Positions 18,002-28,267 of a stretch of 64,000 nucleotides of DNA are shown in pieces. Every line of letters begins with the position of its first letter. Position 1 is the first letter of the stretch. The notes under the pieces are model-generated. The model searched no databases and was not told where the DNA came from. It was given only the letters and a program-made list of their open reading frames with translations. This stretch comes from Metaclostridioides mangenotii (GTDB lineage Bacteria; Bacillota; Clostridia; Peptostreptococcales; Peptostreptococcaceae): assembly GCF_018917235.1 (NCBI RefSeq), contig NZ_JAHLOF010000009.1:1-64000 (forward strand), written 5' to 3'. Position numbers and translations under genes: made by a program.

Positions 18002-18847
18002 CTACGCTTCTTGTGCCTCTAACACTTTTGATGTTAGACCAAGTATTTGACGGGCTTCTTTAGGTGTTGCCACTTCTCTTCCAAGTTCCTTTACAATACT
18101 AGCTGCTCTTTGAACAAATTCACCATTAGATGAAGCTGGTACTCCTTTTTTCATGTATACATTGTCTTCAAATCCAACTCTCACATGTCCACCCATTAAT
18201 ATGCCTAATGCTATCATATCAAATTGAAATTTACCTATACCGCTTACTGTAAATGTAGAACTCTCAGGTATACTATCTCTCATAAATATCAGATCTCTAT
18301 AAGTTGCACTTATTCCTCCGTTAACGCCCATAACAAAATTAAAATGCATATTATCACTGATAAATCCCTTTTTATTAAGCCTGATTGCCATGTCGATCAT
18401 CCCTTTGTCGAACACCTCTATTTCTGGTTTAATATTTAGTTCTATCATTTTCTTTCCAAATTCTTTTATAGTATTTTCAGTATTTACAAATATTTCATCT
18501 CCACCAAAATTGCATGTTCCGCAATCCAAAGTCGCCATTTCAGGATAAAGATTTACAGGTTGTATTCTCTCTTCATTGCTCATTCCAACTGCGCCTCCAG
18601 TTGAAGGTTGAATAATGGCATCAGGGCACGCAACTTTAATGGCATCTATGCACTCTCTAAATCTATCTATACTTTGAGTAGGTTCTCCATTATCCTCTCT
18701 GACATGAAGGTGTATTATGCTCGCTCCCGCATCATACGCATACTTCGCCTCCCTTGCTATTTCCTCTACAGTGTAAGGTACATTTGGATTGTGATCCTTA
18801 GTAACCTCAGCACCGCATATCGCAGCAGTAATAATAACTTTTTGCAT
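18002..18847 (-). CDS. kce: 3-keto-5-aminohexanoate cleavage enzyme Kce
   Basis: The BKACE-family (DUF849) TIM barrel of 281 residues starts VIITAAICGAEVTK and contains IIHLHVREDNG, with the metal-binding HxH, and QPSTGGAVGMS. It condenses 3-keto-5-aminohexanoate with acetyl-CoA to give acetoacetate and L-3-aminobutyryl-CoA. It sits directly upstream of atoD and downstream of kal. Confidence 0.95.
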   Translation of the reverse strand: MQKVIITAAICGAEVTKDHNPNVPYTVEEIAREAKYAYDAGASIIHLHVREDNGEPTQSIDRFRECIDAIKVACPDAIIQPSTGGAVGMSNEERIQPVNLYPEMATLDCGTCNFGGDEIFVNTENTIKEFGKKMIELNIKPEIEVFDKGMIDMAIRLNKKGFISDNMHFNFVMGVNGGISATYRDLIFMRDSIPESSTFTVSGIGKFQFDMIALGILMGGHVRVGFEDNVYMKKGVPASSNGEFVQRAASIVKELGREVATPKEARQILGLTSKVLEAQEA

Positions 18848-18869
18848 ACTAAAACCCCCCTTTAATAAA

Positions 18870-19250
18870 CTATAATCTTTGCTTATCTTTTGGTACTATA
18901 CAAGTCCCACTAGCTTTACACACTACTATCGGTTCTTCTAAAACTTCTGCCGCTGAGCCGCTTATATCAGTTCTAGGTATTATAACTTTTCTAGCTTCAA
19001 ACACCATTTTTCTAGAACTATTTCCTACTTTTACAATTTCTCCAACTGCTTCTATATAATCTCCAGCAAATACTGGAGCAAGAAAATCTACACTATCGTA
19101 AGATCTGAATAACCCTTCATCTCCATCATTTTGTATAAGTAGCTCTGTTGCAATATCTCCAAATAATTGAAGCATCTTGGCACCGTCTACTAAATTTCCA
19201 CCGTAGTGAGCATCCTGACTACTCATTCTCATTCTAATCATTGATTTCAT
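18870..19250 (-). CDS. kal: 3-aminobutyryl-CoA ammonia-lyase Kal
   Basis: The 126-residue hotdog protein has the N-terminus [21 protein letters not shown], typical of Kal (shown in part: [13 protein letters not shown]), and a [19 protein letters not shown] core. It removes ammonia from L-3-aminobutyryl-CoA to make crotonyl-CoA for Bcd/Etf. Because it makes crotonyl-CoA directly, the cluster needs no hbd or crt. Confidence 0.93.
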   Translation of the reverse strand: MKSMIRMRMSSQDAHYGGNLVDGAKMLQLFGDIATELLIQNDGDEGLFRSYDSVDFLAPVFAGDYIEAVGEIVKVGNSSRKMVFEARKVIIPRTDISGSAAEVLEEPIVVCKASGTCIVPKDKQRL

Positions 19251-19302
19251 GTAAACATCCCCCTCAATAAATTTTTTTTATATTTAAAATATGAATTATA
19301 TA

Positions 19303-20277
19303 TTATGCTAATTCTTGTATTAAATTTTTTACTACTTTATTAGCATCTCCCACTATAGATAGATCAGCATTTTCAAATATTGGGGCATCAGAATTTGTAT
19401 TAATAGCTACTATATACTGAGCACCTTCCATACCAGCTATATGCTGTATAGCTCCTGATATACCACACGCTATATATAAATCAGGCCTTACAGTTTTTCC
19501 AGTTTGACCAACTTGACGATTTTTATCAACCCAACCAGCGTCGACTACAGCACGCGATGCACTAACTTCAGCTCCCAATAAATCAGCAAGTTCATATAAG
19601 GAATCCAAGTTTTCTTTAGAACCTAAACCTCTACCCGCCGATATAAGTATTTTTGCATCTTCGATTTTAACTTGTTTTACATTCTCTTTTATAAAATCTA
19701 GTACCTGTATGTTTTTTCCTTCGTTGGATAGATCAACTGAAAAATCTTTTATTATACCAGTTCTTGATGGATCTTTTTCTAATTTAGTCATAACTCCAGG
19801 TCTTACAGTACTCATCTGCGGTCTATTATCTGGACATATTATAGTAGCCATTATATTTCCGCCGAATGCCGGTCTCGTCATAAGTAACCCATTGGTTTCG
19901 TCATCTATATCAAGTGATGTACAATCAGCTGTAAGTCCTGTCTCAAGAGCTGAACTAACTCTCGGTGCCAAATCTCTTCCTATTGTTGTTGCTCCTACTA
20001 AAACTATATCTGGATCTTTCTTACCTATTACTTCACAAAACGCTTTTGTATAAGTACTAGTTATATATGTATCTAAATTTTTATCATCAACACAAACTAC
20101 CTCATCTGCACCGTGGTGTATGAGTTCTTCACATAAATTTTTAACATCATATCCTAATAATGCTGCACATACTTTAGTGTTTAATCTATCTGCTAATTCT
20201 TTCCCTTTACCCAATAATTCCAGCGATACATTTTGTAATTCACCGCTTCTTTGTTCTACATAAACCATTACACTCAT
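19303..20277 (-). CDS. etfA: Electron transfer flavoprotein alpha subunit EtfA
   Basis: The 324-residue protein has an N-terminal nucleotide-binding fold and the C-terminal FAD domain signature SAGRGLGSKENLDSLYELAD, followed by DAGWVDKNRQVGQTGKTV and CGISGAIQHIAGM. With EtfB it forms the partner of butyryl-CoA dehydrogenase; in clostridia such complexes bifurcate electrons from NADH to crotonyl-CoA and ferredoxin. It lies downstream of etfB in the same operon. Confidence 0.96.
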   Translation of the reverse strand: MSVMVYVEQRSGELQNVSLELLGKGKELADRLNTKVCAALLGYDVKNLCEELIHHGADEVVCVDDKNLDTYITSTYTKAFCEVIGKKDPDIVLVGATTIGRDLAPRVSSALETGLTADCTSLDIDDETNGLLMTRPAFGGNIMATIICPDNRPQMSTVRPGVMTKLEKDPSRTGIIKDFSVDLSNEGKNIQVLDFIKENVKQVKIEDAKILISAGRGLGSKENLDSLYELADLLGAEVSASRAVVDAGWVDKNRQVGQTGKTVRPDLYIACGISGAIQHIAGMEGAQYIVAINTNSDAPIFENADLSIVGDANKVVKNLIQELA

Positions 20278-20324
20278 TATTCTACCTCCATAATTAACTA
20301 CTCTTTATTAGAAAGTCCGTCGAA

Positions 20325-21131
20325 TTATATATTACTAGCCTTTACTTCAGTTATTATATGTTTTTCTTTAAGAGCACTTATTATTATTGATGCTCCCTCT
20401 CTTTCATCTACATCATGAACTGTTCCCTTAGCTTTTACTCCCTTAGTAAATGATTTTTTTACCTTTGTAGGAGAACCCTTTAAACCAATTTCTTCTAAAT
20501 TGACATCAATGTCTTTTAAAGTCCAGTTCTCAATCAAATTATTATTCATACAATCGTATATTCTTGAAACCTTCATATATCTTGGAGAGTTCATTTCATG
20601 TAAAGTAGTGATAAGAAGTGGCATTTTTGCCTTTATAACTTGATATCCCTCTTCAAAAGCCCTATTTACAACTACAGAATCTCCATCGACATCTAGCTTA
20701 TCAACATATGTTATAGATGGTATATCAAGGTGATTTGCTATTTGAGGACCAACTTGTGCTGTATCTCCATCTATTGCTTGCCTACCTGCTATGATTAAAT
20801 CATAGTCTAATTTTTTAATTGCACCCGCTATAGTTTTTGAAGTAGCTAATGTATCTGCTCCAGCAAATGATCTATCTGTAAGAAGTATCGCTCTATCTAC
20901 CCCCATAGCTAGCGCTTCATCTAATGCATTTTTCGCTTGAGGAGGTCCCATTGTCAATACAGTAACTTTAGCTCCTATTTTTTCTTTTAGCTTTAAAGCC
21001 TCTTCTATTCCAGCCTTATCATCTGGGTTTATTATACTCGGCACACCATCCCTCATTAATGTTCCAGTCTTAGGGTCTAATTTAACTTCTGTTGTATCCG
21101 GTACTTGTTTTATACAAACCAAAATATTCAT
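20325..21131 (-). CDS. etfB: Electron transfer flavoprotein beta subunit EtfB
   Basis: The 268-residue protein begins MNILVCIKQVPDTTEVKLDP, as clostridial EtfB does, and has the DRSFAGADTLATSKTIAGAI and AGRQAIDGDTAQVGPQIA nucleotide-binding stretches. The gene order bcd-etfB-etfA matches butyryl-CoA dehydrogenase complexes, consistent with crotonyl-CoA reduction at the end of lysine fermentation. Confidence 0.96.
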   Translation of the reverse strand: MNILVCIKQVPDTTEVKLDPKTGTLMRDGVPSIINPDDKAGIEEALKLKEKIGAKVTVLTMGPPQAKNALDEALAMGVDRAILLTDRSFAGADTLATSKTIAGAIKKLDYDLIIAGRQAIDGDTAQVGPQIANHLDIPSITYVDKLDVDGDSVVVNRAFEEGYQVIKAKMPLLITTLHEMNSPRYMKVSRIYDCMNNNLIENWTLKDIDVNLEEIGLKGSPTKVKKSFTKGVKAKGTVHDVDEREGASIIISALKEKHIITEVKASNI

Positions 21132-21148
21132 ACTTATCCTCCTGATTT

Positions 21149-22273
21149 CTATTTTAAAAGATCTGCGCTTATAACCATTTTTTGTACTTCGCTTGTACCT
21201 TCGTATATTTCAGTTATTTTTGCATCTCTAAACATTCTTTCTATATCGTATTCACGAGTATATCCATATCCACCGTGAAGTTGAATAGCCTTAGTTGTAA
21301 CTTCCATCGCAACTTGGGCAGCATAAAGTTTAGCCATTGAAGCCTCCACATTGTATGATTTGCCTTCTCCTTTTTTCTTTGCAGCATCATATACTAAATG
21401 CCTTGCAGCTTCGATTTTAGTTTTCATATCAGCCAGTTCAAATTGAGTATTTTGGAAAGCGGATATGCTTCTTCCAAATTGCTTTCTATCCTTTACATAC
21501 TCTACAGTTGTATCTAGAGCACCTTGAGCAATACCTAGGGCTTGAGCTGCTATACCTATACGACCACCATCTAGGGTTTTCATGGCTATTTTAAAACCTT
21601 GACTTTCTTTTCCCAATAAGTTTTCTTTTGGTATTTTACAATTTTCAAATATAAGTTCACATGTAGAGGAACCTCTAATTCCAAGTTTTTGTTCTTTCTT
21701 GCCAATAGTGAATCCTTCTGTATCCTTTTCAACTATAAACGCTGATATCCCACGTGTACCCTTCGTTTTGTCAGTCATTGCCATAACCACATAAATTTCT
21801 GCTGGACCTGCATTAGTTATGAAAATTTTTGTTCCATTTAGTATGTAGTTATCGCCATCTAATACTGCCGTTGTCTGTTGTCCTGATGCATCTGTTCCAG
21901 CATTAGGCTCTGTTAAACCAAAAGCTCCTAACTTTTCACCTTTAGCTAGAGGGATTAAAAAATTTTGTTTCTGCTCCTCTGATCCAAATTCATATATTGG
22001 ACTCCCTGCTAATGAAGTATGAGCTGACACTATAACTCCTGTAGTTCCACATGCTTTTGACAACTCTTCAACCGCCATCGCATATCCTAAATAGTCGCCT
22101 CCTTCACCGCCATACTCCTTTGGAAAAGGTATTCCCAGAAATCCACATTTAGCCATTTTTTCAACTGTTTCATATGGAAACATCTCTTCTTCATCTATTT
22201 CGTGAGCTATAGGAGCTACCTCGTTTAATGTAAATTCTCTAAGCATTTGTTTTAATAATTTGTAATTTTGCAT
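21149..22273 (-). CDS. bcd: Butyryl-CoA dehydrogenase (acyl-CoA dehydrogenase)
   Basis: The 374-residue short-chain acyl-CoA dehydrogenase has the FAD-binding signature GAFGLTEPNAGTDASG, the C-terminal RMFRDAKITEIYEGTSEVQ stretch with the catalytic Glu of IYEGTSE, and LHGGYGYTREY. It reduces crotonyl-CoA to butyryl-CoA with the adjacent EtfBA. It is 32 bases downstream of thl. Confidence 0.95.
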   Translation of the reverse strand: MQNYKLLKQMLREFTLNEVAPIAHEIDEEEMFPYETVEKMAKCGFLGIPFPKEYGGEGGDYLGYAMAVEELSKACGTTGVIVSAHTSLAGSPIYEFGSEEQKQNFLIPLAKGEKLGAFGLTEPNAGTDASGQQTTAVLDGDNYILNGTKIFITNAGPAEIYVVMAMTDKTKGTRGISAFIVEKDTEGFTIGKKEQKLGIRGSSTCELIFENCKIPKENLLGKESQGFKIAMKTLDGGRIGIAAQALGIAQGALDTTVEYVKDRKQFGRSISAFQNTQFELADMKTKIEAARHLVYDAAKKKGEGKSYNVEASMAKLYAAQVAMEVTTKAIQLHGGYGYTREYDIERMFRDAKITEIYEGTSEVQKMVISADLLK

Positions 22274-22304
22274 AAATCTCTCCCCTATTTTAAGTATTTA
22301 TTTT

Positions 22305-23489
22305 CTAACATTTTTTTATTATTAAGCTAACACCTTGACCTCCACCTATACAAAGCGTCGCAAGTCCTAGATTAGCTGTTTCTCTCTTTTGCATTTCGTG
22401 GATCAAAGAAACCAATATTCTACAACCACTAGCTCCTATTGGATGTCCAAGTGCTATTGCTCCTCCATTTACATTGACTTTTTCCATATCTAATTTTAAT
22501 CCTTTTTCAACCGATAAAGCTTGAGCTGCAAACGCTTCATTAGCCTCTATTAAATCAATATCATCTAATTTAAGATTAGCTTTTTTTAGAGCCTTTTCTG
22601 TTGCTGGAACTGGACCATATCCCATAATAGATGGATCTACTCCTGCTGTTGCATAAGAAACTATACTCGCTAGTGGCTTTAGTCCCAATTCATCACATTT
22701 TTCCCTGCTCATTAAAATGACCATTGCTCCCCCATCATTTATTCCAGATGCATTTCCTGCGCTAACTGTTCCATCTTTTTTAAATGCAGGTCTTAGCTTG
22801 CCTAACTTTTCTATTGTAGTATTAGGTTTAATGTGTTCATCAGTATCTACCACTAAAGGATCTCCTTTTCTCTGTGGCACGACTACCTCTACTATTTCAT
22901 CTTTAAATCTGTTGTTTAGCTGTGCTTTTTTGGCTCTTTCTTGACTTAAAAGTGCAAATCCATCCTGTTCTTCTTTGCTTATATCGAATTTTTCTGCCAA
23001 GTTCTCAGCCGTTATACCCATATGATAATCATTAAAAGCATCGGTTAATCCATCATTTACCAAAGAATCTACTAATTTATTATCGCCTAAACCGTATCCA
23101 TACCTACCTTTGTTTATTAAATACGGAGCATTGCTCATACTTTCACAGCCACCGGCTAAAACTACATCGCAATCTCCAAGTGCAATAAACTGTGCAGCCA
23201 TACTGACTGCCCTAAGTCCAGAACCGCAAACTTTATTTATAGCAAGAGAAGGGACCTCAACAGGTATACCGGAATTTATAGCGACTTGTCTAGCAACATT
23301 TTGACCAAGACCAGCACTAAGTACATTTCCTATTAATACTTCATCAATCATATGTGATTCTATATTTGCTCTTTTGATAGCTTCCTTTGCTACTATAGAG
23401 CCTAATTCAACAGCACTTACATTTTTGAGCGTGCCACCCAAAGACCCTATAGGGGTTCTAACTGCCGATAGAATAACTACTTCTTTCAT
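22305..23489 (-). CDS. thl: Acetyl-CoA acetyltransferase (thiolase)
   Basis: The 394-residue degradative-type thiolase has the acyl-accepting cysteine in [14 protein letters not shown] (about residue 88), [17 protein letters not shown] with the active-site His, and the second cysteine in [11 protein letters not shown]. It cleaves acetoacetyl-CoA from the CoA-transferase into two acetyl-CoA. It is the first gene of the cluster, behind a long leader and an AAGGAGGAG RBS. Confidence 0.95.
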   Translation of the reverse strand: MKEVVILSAVRTPIGSLGGTLKNVSAVELGSIVAKEAIKRANIESHMIDEVLIGNVLSAGLGQNVARQVAINSGIPVEVPSLAINKVCGSGLRAVSMAAQFIALGDCDVVLAGGCESMSNAPYLINKGRYGYGLGDNKLVDSLVNDGLTDAFNDYHMGITAENLAEKFDISKEEQDGFALLSQERAKKAQLNNRFKDEIVEVVVPQRKGDPLVVDTDEHIKPNTTIEKLGKLRPAFKKDGTVSAGNASGINDGGAMVILMSREKCDELGLKPLASIVSYATAGVDPSIMGYGPVPATEKALKKANLKLDDIDLIEANEAFAAQALSVEKGLKLDMEKVNVNGGAIALGHPIGASGCRILVSLIHEMQKRETANLGLATLCIGGGQGVSLIIKKC

Positions 23490-23989
23490 AAATAACTCCT
23501 CCTTGTAATATCAATATTACTTCATACACATACTGAGCTCTTCAAATGCAGTTATTTAGTTAACTAGAATTTTATTTAATTTTTATATAATCTGGATTTT
23601 TGTGTCATAAGTTTATTTGATGTTGTATACAGTAATAAATTCATTTAATTACTTAACTATGTTACATAACTTATGCTAGACTTGAATTGTTAGGTTTTGA
23701 ATAAACAATTTTTCAAGAAATCTATAATGAATTTCTTTTTTTAAATTATCAATTCTTTTTCTTAATGGTTACTGATATTAAAATTTAGTTCAGTTTATTA
23801 TTGCAATCGAAGTTTCAAATTGATGTGTAAGTATTTAAACTTTTTATGAAACCTTATATGTCATATTTTAGTTCTATAATTATATATTAATTCAAAAACA
23901 ACGCCATTGTCTAAGTCGTATTTCTTATATGTCCTATAAGTAAAATCTATATGTAATCTATATTTGTTAAAAAAATAACCAGAACTGAA
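23490..23989 (-). promoter_or_regulatory. Leader and promoter region of the lysine cluster
   Basis: This 500-base gap has no open gene. Its clearest element is an inverted repeat CTTGAATTGTT (23681-23691) / AACAA...TTCAAG (23704-23717), which could be an operator for the LysR protein encoded just upstream. I see no lysine-riboswitch-like conserved core and no convincing TTGACA box. Confidence 0.4.
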
Positions 23990-24036
23990 TAAGCGTAAAT
24001 GTTTCACTACTTAAGTGATATTTTCATTTACGCTTT
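23990..24036. terminator. Hairpin between lysR and the lysine-cluster promoter
   Basis: AAGCGTAAATG and CATTTACGCTT pair, with an inner TTTCACT/AGTGATA stem. It is followed by TTTT on the plus strand but not on the minus strand, so termination of the leftward lysR transcript would be weak. Confidence 0.6.
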
Positions 24037-24106
24037 TATAGTATAAATTTCTTTTAATCAATATAATAAGCGAGCTATACTATTTTTAAAAATCTAATAA
24101 TTTTAT

Positions 24107-25009
24107 TTAAGTATTTTTATTTTTAAAGAAATCAATTATAAAATTAAATACATATTGATTCACATGGCTATAACTTTCTTTCTTGGGTCTACATAATGAT
24201 ACTTTCCATGTTATCGGGTCATTAAATGGTATTTCTACAATCCGATCATTTTTAAAGAAGTCATTTACTGGTGATGGTAGGATCGTTATAAAATCAGAAT
24301 TTGCAGTTGTTTGAAGTAGAAAATCCCACGAGCCTGACATGATATATCTTTTTAGTTTCACATCTTCATCCGTAAATTTATGTATTAATTTGTGATGAAT
24401 CATAAAACTTGTATCAAATATTGCAAGTAATTCTTCATTTAAGTCTTTCCAATCTATTCTATTTTTTTTAGCAAGTGGATGATTTTCATTTAAAAATGCA
24501 GTTAGCTCGTCTTCTTGAAGTATATGTTCCGTAATTATACTATCGTCAATTTCAGTTGGTTGTAGGAGCACTACATAATCTAGTTCTCGTAAAATAAGCA
24601 TACTTTTTAACTCGTGTGCCCCCTTCTCAACTATATCAAATTCAACGCCTGGATTTTTTGCAACAAGCTGCGCAACTACATCTGGAAACACTATTCCTAG
24701 AATTAAAGGCGGAATTCCAATCCTTACTTTCCCTCTAATTTTTACAGAATCCTCTCTCAAATCCTCCATCATATTTTCATATTCACTTAGGATATTTTCA
24801 GCGTTGACATAAAATCTCTCTCCCGCTGGTGTTAAGTCGTTTAGTCTTCCTTTATACCTATCAAATAGATACACATTTTCATTCTCTTCAAAATTTTTTA
24901 TTATCTGACTTAGATGTGGTTGTGATATATGTAATTGATTTGATGCTAACGAAAGATTTAAACCACATTTTACCACTTCAACAAAATATTTTAGTTGCTT
25001 TATATCCAT
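24107..25009 (-). CDS. LysR-family transcriptional regulator
   Basis: The 300-residue protein has an N-terminal winged helix (MDIKQLKYFVEVVKCG, NQLHISQPHLSQIIKN) and a periplasmic-binding-type effector domain from about residue 90. It lies upstream of the lysine cluster in the same orientation, separated by about 600 bases containing an inverted repeat. Control of lysine fermentation by lysine or an intermediate is the natural guess but is not shown by sequence. The RBS is a G-rich GGGGGGAT before ATG. Confidence 0.9.
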   Translation of the reverse strand: MDIKQLKYFVEVVKCGLNLSLASNQLHISQPHLSQIIKNFEENENVYLFDRYKGRLNDLTPAGERFYVNAENILSEYENMMEDLREDSVKIRGKVRIGIPPLILGIVFPDVVAQLVAKNPGVEFDIVEKGAHELKSMLILRELDYVVLLQPTEIDDSIITEHILQEDELTAFLNENHPLAKKNRIDWKDLNEELLAIFDTSFMIHHKLIHKFTDEDVKLKRYIMSGSWDFLLQTTANSDFITILPSPVNDFFKNDRIVEIPFNDPITWKVSLCRPKKESYSHVNQYVFNFIIDFFKNKNT

Positions 25010-25094
25010 ATAGATCCCCCCCCTCTCCTGTAAATACTTCTTATATGTCTTAACAGTTTCTATTTGCTATTATCATAAAATCCTAGTTTAATTT

Positions 25095-25395
<301 letters not shown>

Positions 25396-25399
25396 CTTT

Positions 25400-25955
25400 T
25401 AATCCAGTAATAAACATTAATAATCACTTAGCTGCTCTTATGACTAAAAAAATCTCAATCTATAATTAATAGTTATAAACAAGCCTATAATAATATTTAT
25501 GCTTATTCCCTATGTTTATGATGATAGCACTAAAATTTAAATTTTCAATAGATTTTTGTTATTTTTTTCACTTATTTATTTATATGGTTAACTTATATAA
25601 AAACGTTAAATTCATTAATATATAAAATTTAACTAAAAATATCCTCACATTACAACGAATCTAAAAAGTCTGATATGAAAATCAAAATTCAGCTTGTTTA
25701 CTACAATTGGAGGTGTTTTTTAAATTCATTTATTATAACTATTCTTGTAATTTAATAAAAAGTTATGTCGTAAGTATGCAGAACTTTTATATCCTATTCT
25801 AAAAATATCAGTTAATAATTTTTATTATCTCTAAAATAATGTCAAAATTATATCATAACATTATAATATTGTGATATATTCTACAAACTTATATGGTATG
25901 TATCTAATATAAATTGATGACTAATGTCTCAAGCGATATATAGGTACTATTTATA
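25400..25955. other. Intergenic region, no recognised gene
   Basis: This is very AT-rich sequence between two pseudogene fragments. I see no open frame, strong hairpin or RNA motif in it. Confidence 0.5.
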
Positions 25956-25959
25956 GAAC

Positions 25960-26280
25960 TAATATTCGGTAGGGATATGACATCCGATTACAGAGAATAA
26001 TAATTCCCCTTAAAATAGTATCTTGGGATAATGAAGATTTATATAGAAGTTCTTTAACTTCATCTAAGATAGGTGACTACTCTCCCCTTATTGCGTATAT
26101 AAATAGCTTAGATTACCATTAAGGGTGACGATAAAGGTTGGAGAGCTTCATGTTTACAGAATATTCTACTGAAGGTAAACCTATAAGAAAACAGTTTTAC
26201 GGGTAAACTCACTTTTATTTGAAAATGATGCTCCCCCTAAAACTGTACAAGCTTTAATGCTATAGAAGAATGTTAAGTTT
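25960..26280 (+). pseudogene. Degenerate copy of the fic-integrase module
   Basis: 25992-26120 is near-identical to the 3' end of the intact fic gene at 46.9-47.0 kb (product stretch LKIVSWDNEDLYRSSL, then SKIGDYSPLIAYIN). 26125-26205 resembles the integrase N-terminus (DKGWRAS; in another frame GKPIRKQFYG). 26214-26270 matches the integrase C-terminus (LFENDAPPKTVQALM). Roughly 300 integrase codons are gone and stops are present. It is the relic of an earlier related element. Confidence 0.85.
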
Positions 26281-26344
26281 AAAATAGCTTCTGTAAAATA
26301 ATTTTTAATAAATTTATTTTACAGGTAGCTTTAATTTTTTAATT

Positions 26345-28090
26345 TTATAAATCAAATAAAGTTATCTCTGGCTCAGGTGCAAAGTCTTCTAATCTTTTCT
26401 TAGCTAAATTAATATACCAATACTTATCTAGTTTAGAAGGTATTTTCATATCTACTATATTATCATTTACTATAAATACCCTATCTGGTGTATTACCTAT
26501 TTTCTCAGGACTTTTAAAATCATCTTTAACCTCCATTATACAAGGATCATTTGCTAATTTACTTGCAAATACCCTTATTACTTTTAAGTTTATCTTCTCT
26601 TGTCCGTATAAAGCATATTTATAAGCACCAGTTATTTTAACGCACTTTTGAAAATCTATTAGATTATTACAATTTAATATAGTATCTTCTATGCTTACGT
26701 TATTAATTAGATATTCTTTTAATGCTTTATTAACTACAGGCAAATCATTATCCAATAAACTTAACGTTTTAACATAAGCTCCCTTACTTTTTACTTTTTT
26801 ATCAGCTTGTATAATTATATAATTATTAACATCTTTTTGAATAACTTTTTCTATCATATCATGGTCTAAGTCCATTTTTGTTCTCTCACACCAATCTTCA
26901 CAAATCTTTAGATATTTATCAACATCTTCTTTACTATTGAATCTAAACATAACACCATCTGTATTGCCCTGTATAAGCTCTGCTTTATCTTTAAACTCAA
27001 GTTCGACTTTTTCAATTAAATCAAGTAATAATAATTGACCGTTTACACATATTGCATTTCCAACTTGAGGATCGTATAAATAATTTTTTCTATCCTTCGA
27101 TGCTCCAAAAACTGAGTTTAATACTATTTTTAATGGATATTCTTTAGGATCTTTATTTTTTTTAAATTCAATTCTAGTATCTTTTATTTGTTTATATTTT
27201 TTAGGTTCTGATACATTCCTACTTAGTAAATTGTAGTTAATTATTATTGATGGATAAAATGAGCTTACATCACTATTTATAATAAAACCTTCTTTTATAT
27301 ATTGTTTTCTTGCAGAATGAAGCCCTCCCCATCCGAAGTCTGTTTCTAGATTATATACATTTGTTTTTATACCTTTTTTATAATCTCTGTTATTAAAGTC
27401 TTCATACCACTTTTTTACATAGTCATATTTACTAAGCTCTAGTGTATTTATTATATTAAAATCAAATTCATCATTTCTTTCGAAATTTGGTCTTTTAGCT
27501 CCCAATATTGAACTACTTAGTTGAGCTTTTGATTTATTAAAAAATCTTTCTTCTAAGTTAAAGTAGTTTATCAACGCTTCTTGAGCTTCATATTCATGTT
27601 TTAATTCATTAAAAACCTTTAATGTTATCCTAACATCGTGCAGGCAATAACTTACTAACTCTTCTATTTCTTCTTTATCTGGATAAGTTTCAAGGTCAAA
27701 AGATACACTACTTTCTACTATACTTTCTCCCATAAATAACTCTAGCTCTTTAAGACTTTTAGATCCATCTCCTAATTCAAAGAAGAATAACTCCTGGTTA
27801 TTTAAAGATCTATCTATTTGCCATCCTGAAAGTTTTTCTTTTATAATTTTATCTGATACCATACAAGGGTTTAGATTTGCAAGTAAAGCCTTCATAATCC
27901 ATTGGTCGTATCCTCTTATATTGTATCCTAGCCATATACTATTTCTATTTTTATTAAACACTCTTAAAAATTCATTTCTATCATTAACTATAGTATGTTC
28001 TAATCCACTTTTTACATCTTTCATACAGCACATCCAGAAGTTAGCATTTGATAGAACTTCAAAGTCTATTACAATTAGCCTTTTATTCAT
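26345..28090 (-). CDS. Phage-type family B DNA polymerase
   Basis: The 581-residue protein carries both domains. The 3'-5' exonuclease has Exo I (VIDFEVL), Exo II (YNIRGYDQW) and Exo III (YCLHDVRIT). The polymerase has motif A (DVSSFYPSII), motif B (KIVLNSVFGASKD) and motif C (QGNTDGVMF), where the usual first Asp of DTD is Asn but the second is kept. It is compact and lacks obvious accessory domains, like polymerases of Firmicute phages. I start at the ATG 8 nt after AAAGGA. No other intact replication gene lies beside it, so it is a stranded prophage gene. Confidence 0.85.
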   Translation of the reverse strand: MNKRLIVIDFEVLSNANFWMCCMKDVKSGLEHTIVNDRNEFLRVFNKNRNSIWLGYNIRGYDQWIMKALLANLNPCMVSDKIIKEKLSGWQIDRSLNNQELFFFELGDGSKSLKELELFMGESIVESSVSFDLETYPDKEEIEELVSYCLHDVRITLKVFNELKHEYEAQEALINYFNLEERFFNKSKAQLSSSILGAKRPNFERNDEFDFNIINTLELSKYDYVKKWYEDFNNRDYKKGIKTNVYNLETDFGWGGLHSARKQYIKEGFIINSDVSSFYPSIIINYNLLSRNVSEPKKYKQIKDTRIEFKKNKDPKEYPLKIVLNSVFGASKDRKNYLYDPQVGNAICVNGQLLLLDLIEKVELEFKDKAELIQGNTDGVMFRFNSKEDVDKYLKICEDWCERTKMDLDHDMIEKVIQKDVNNYIIIQADKKVKSKGAYVKTLSLLDNDLPVVNKALKEYLINNVSIEDTILNCNNLIDFQKCVKITGAYKYALYGQEKINLKVIRVFASKLANDPCIMEVKDDFKSPEKIGNTPDRVFIVNDNIVDMKIPSKLDKYWYINLAKKRLEDFAPEPEITLFDL

Positions 28091-28267
28091 AATGCACATC
28101 CTTTTATATTTTCTTATTTGCTTATAATATAATAATAACCCATAGTATTAGTTATTAACTAGGGGGTGCTTTTTATATTTTAAGTTTTCGTAATTTAATA
28201 CATCACTTACAATGTCTTTATAAAAATCACGCTCGTGACACACTAAAATCAAACACTTTATATTCTT

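Noticed and set aside
23490..24106. Lysine riboswitch upstream of the lysine cluster
   Set aside because: I could not find the conserved multi-helix L-box core; only a simple inverted repeat and a hairpin are seen.
28150..28255. Minus-strand open frame between the McrA-like fragment and the polymerase (LILVCHERDFYKDIVSDVL)
   Set aside because: It is protein-like but has no start codon or RBS and no family I can name; it is probably a further fragment of debris.
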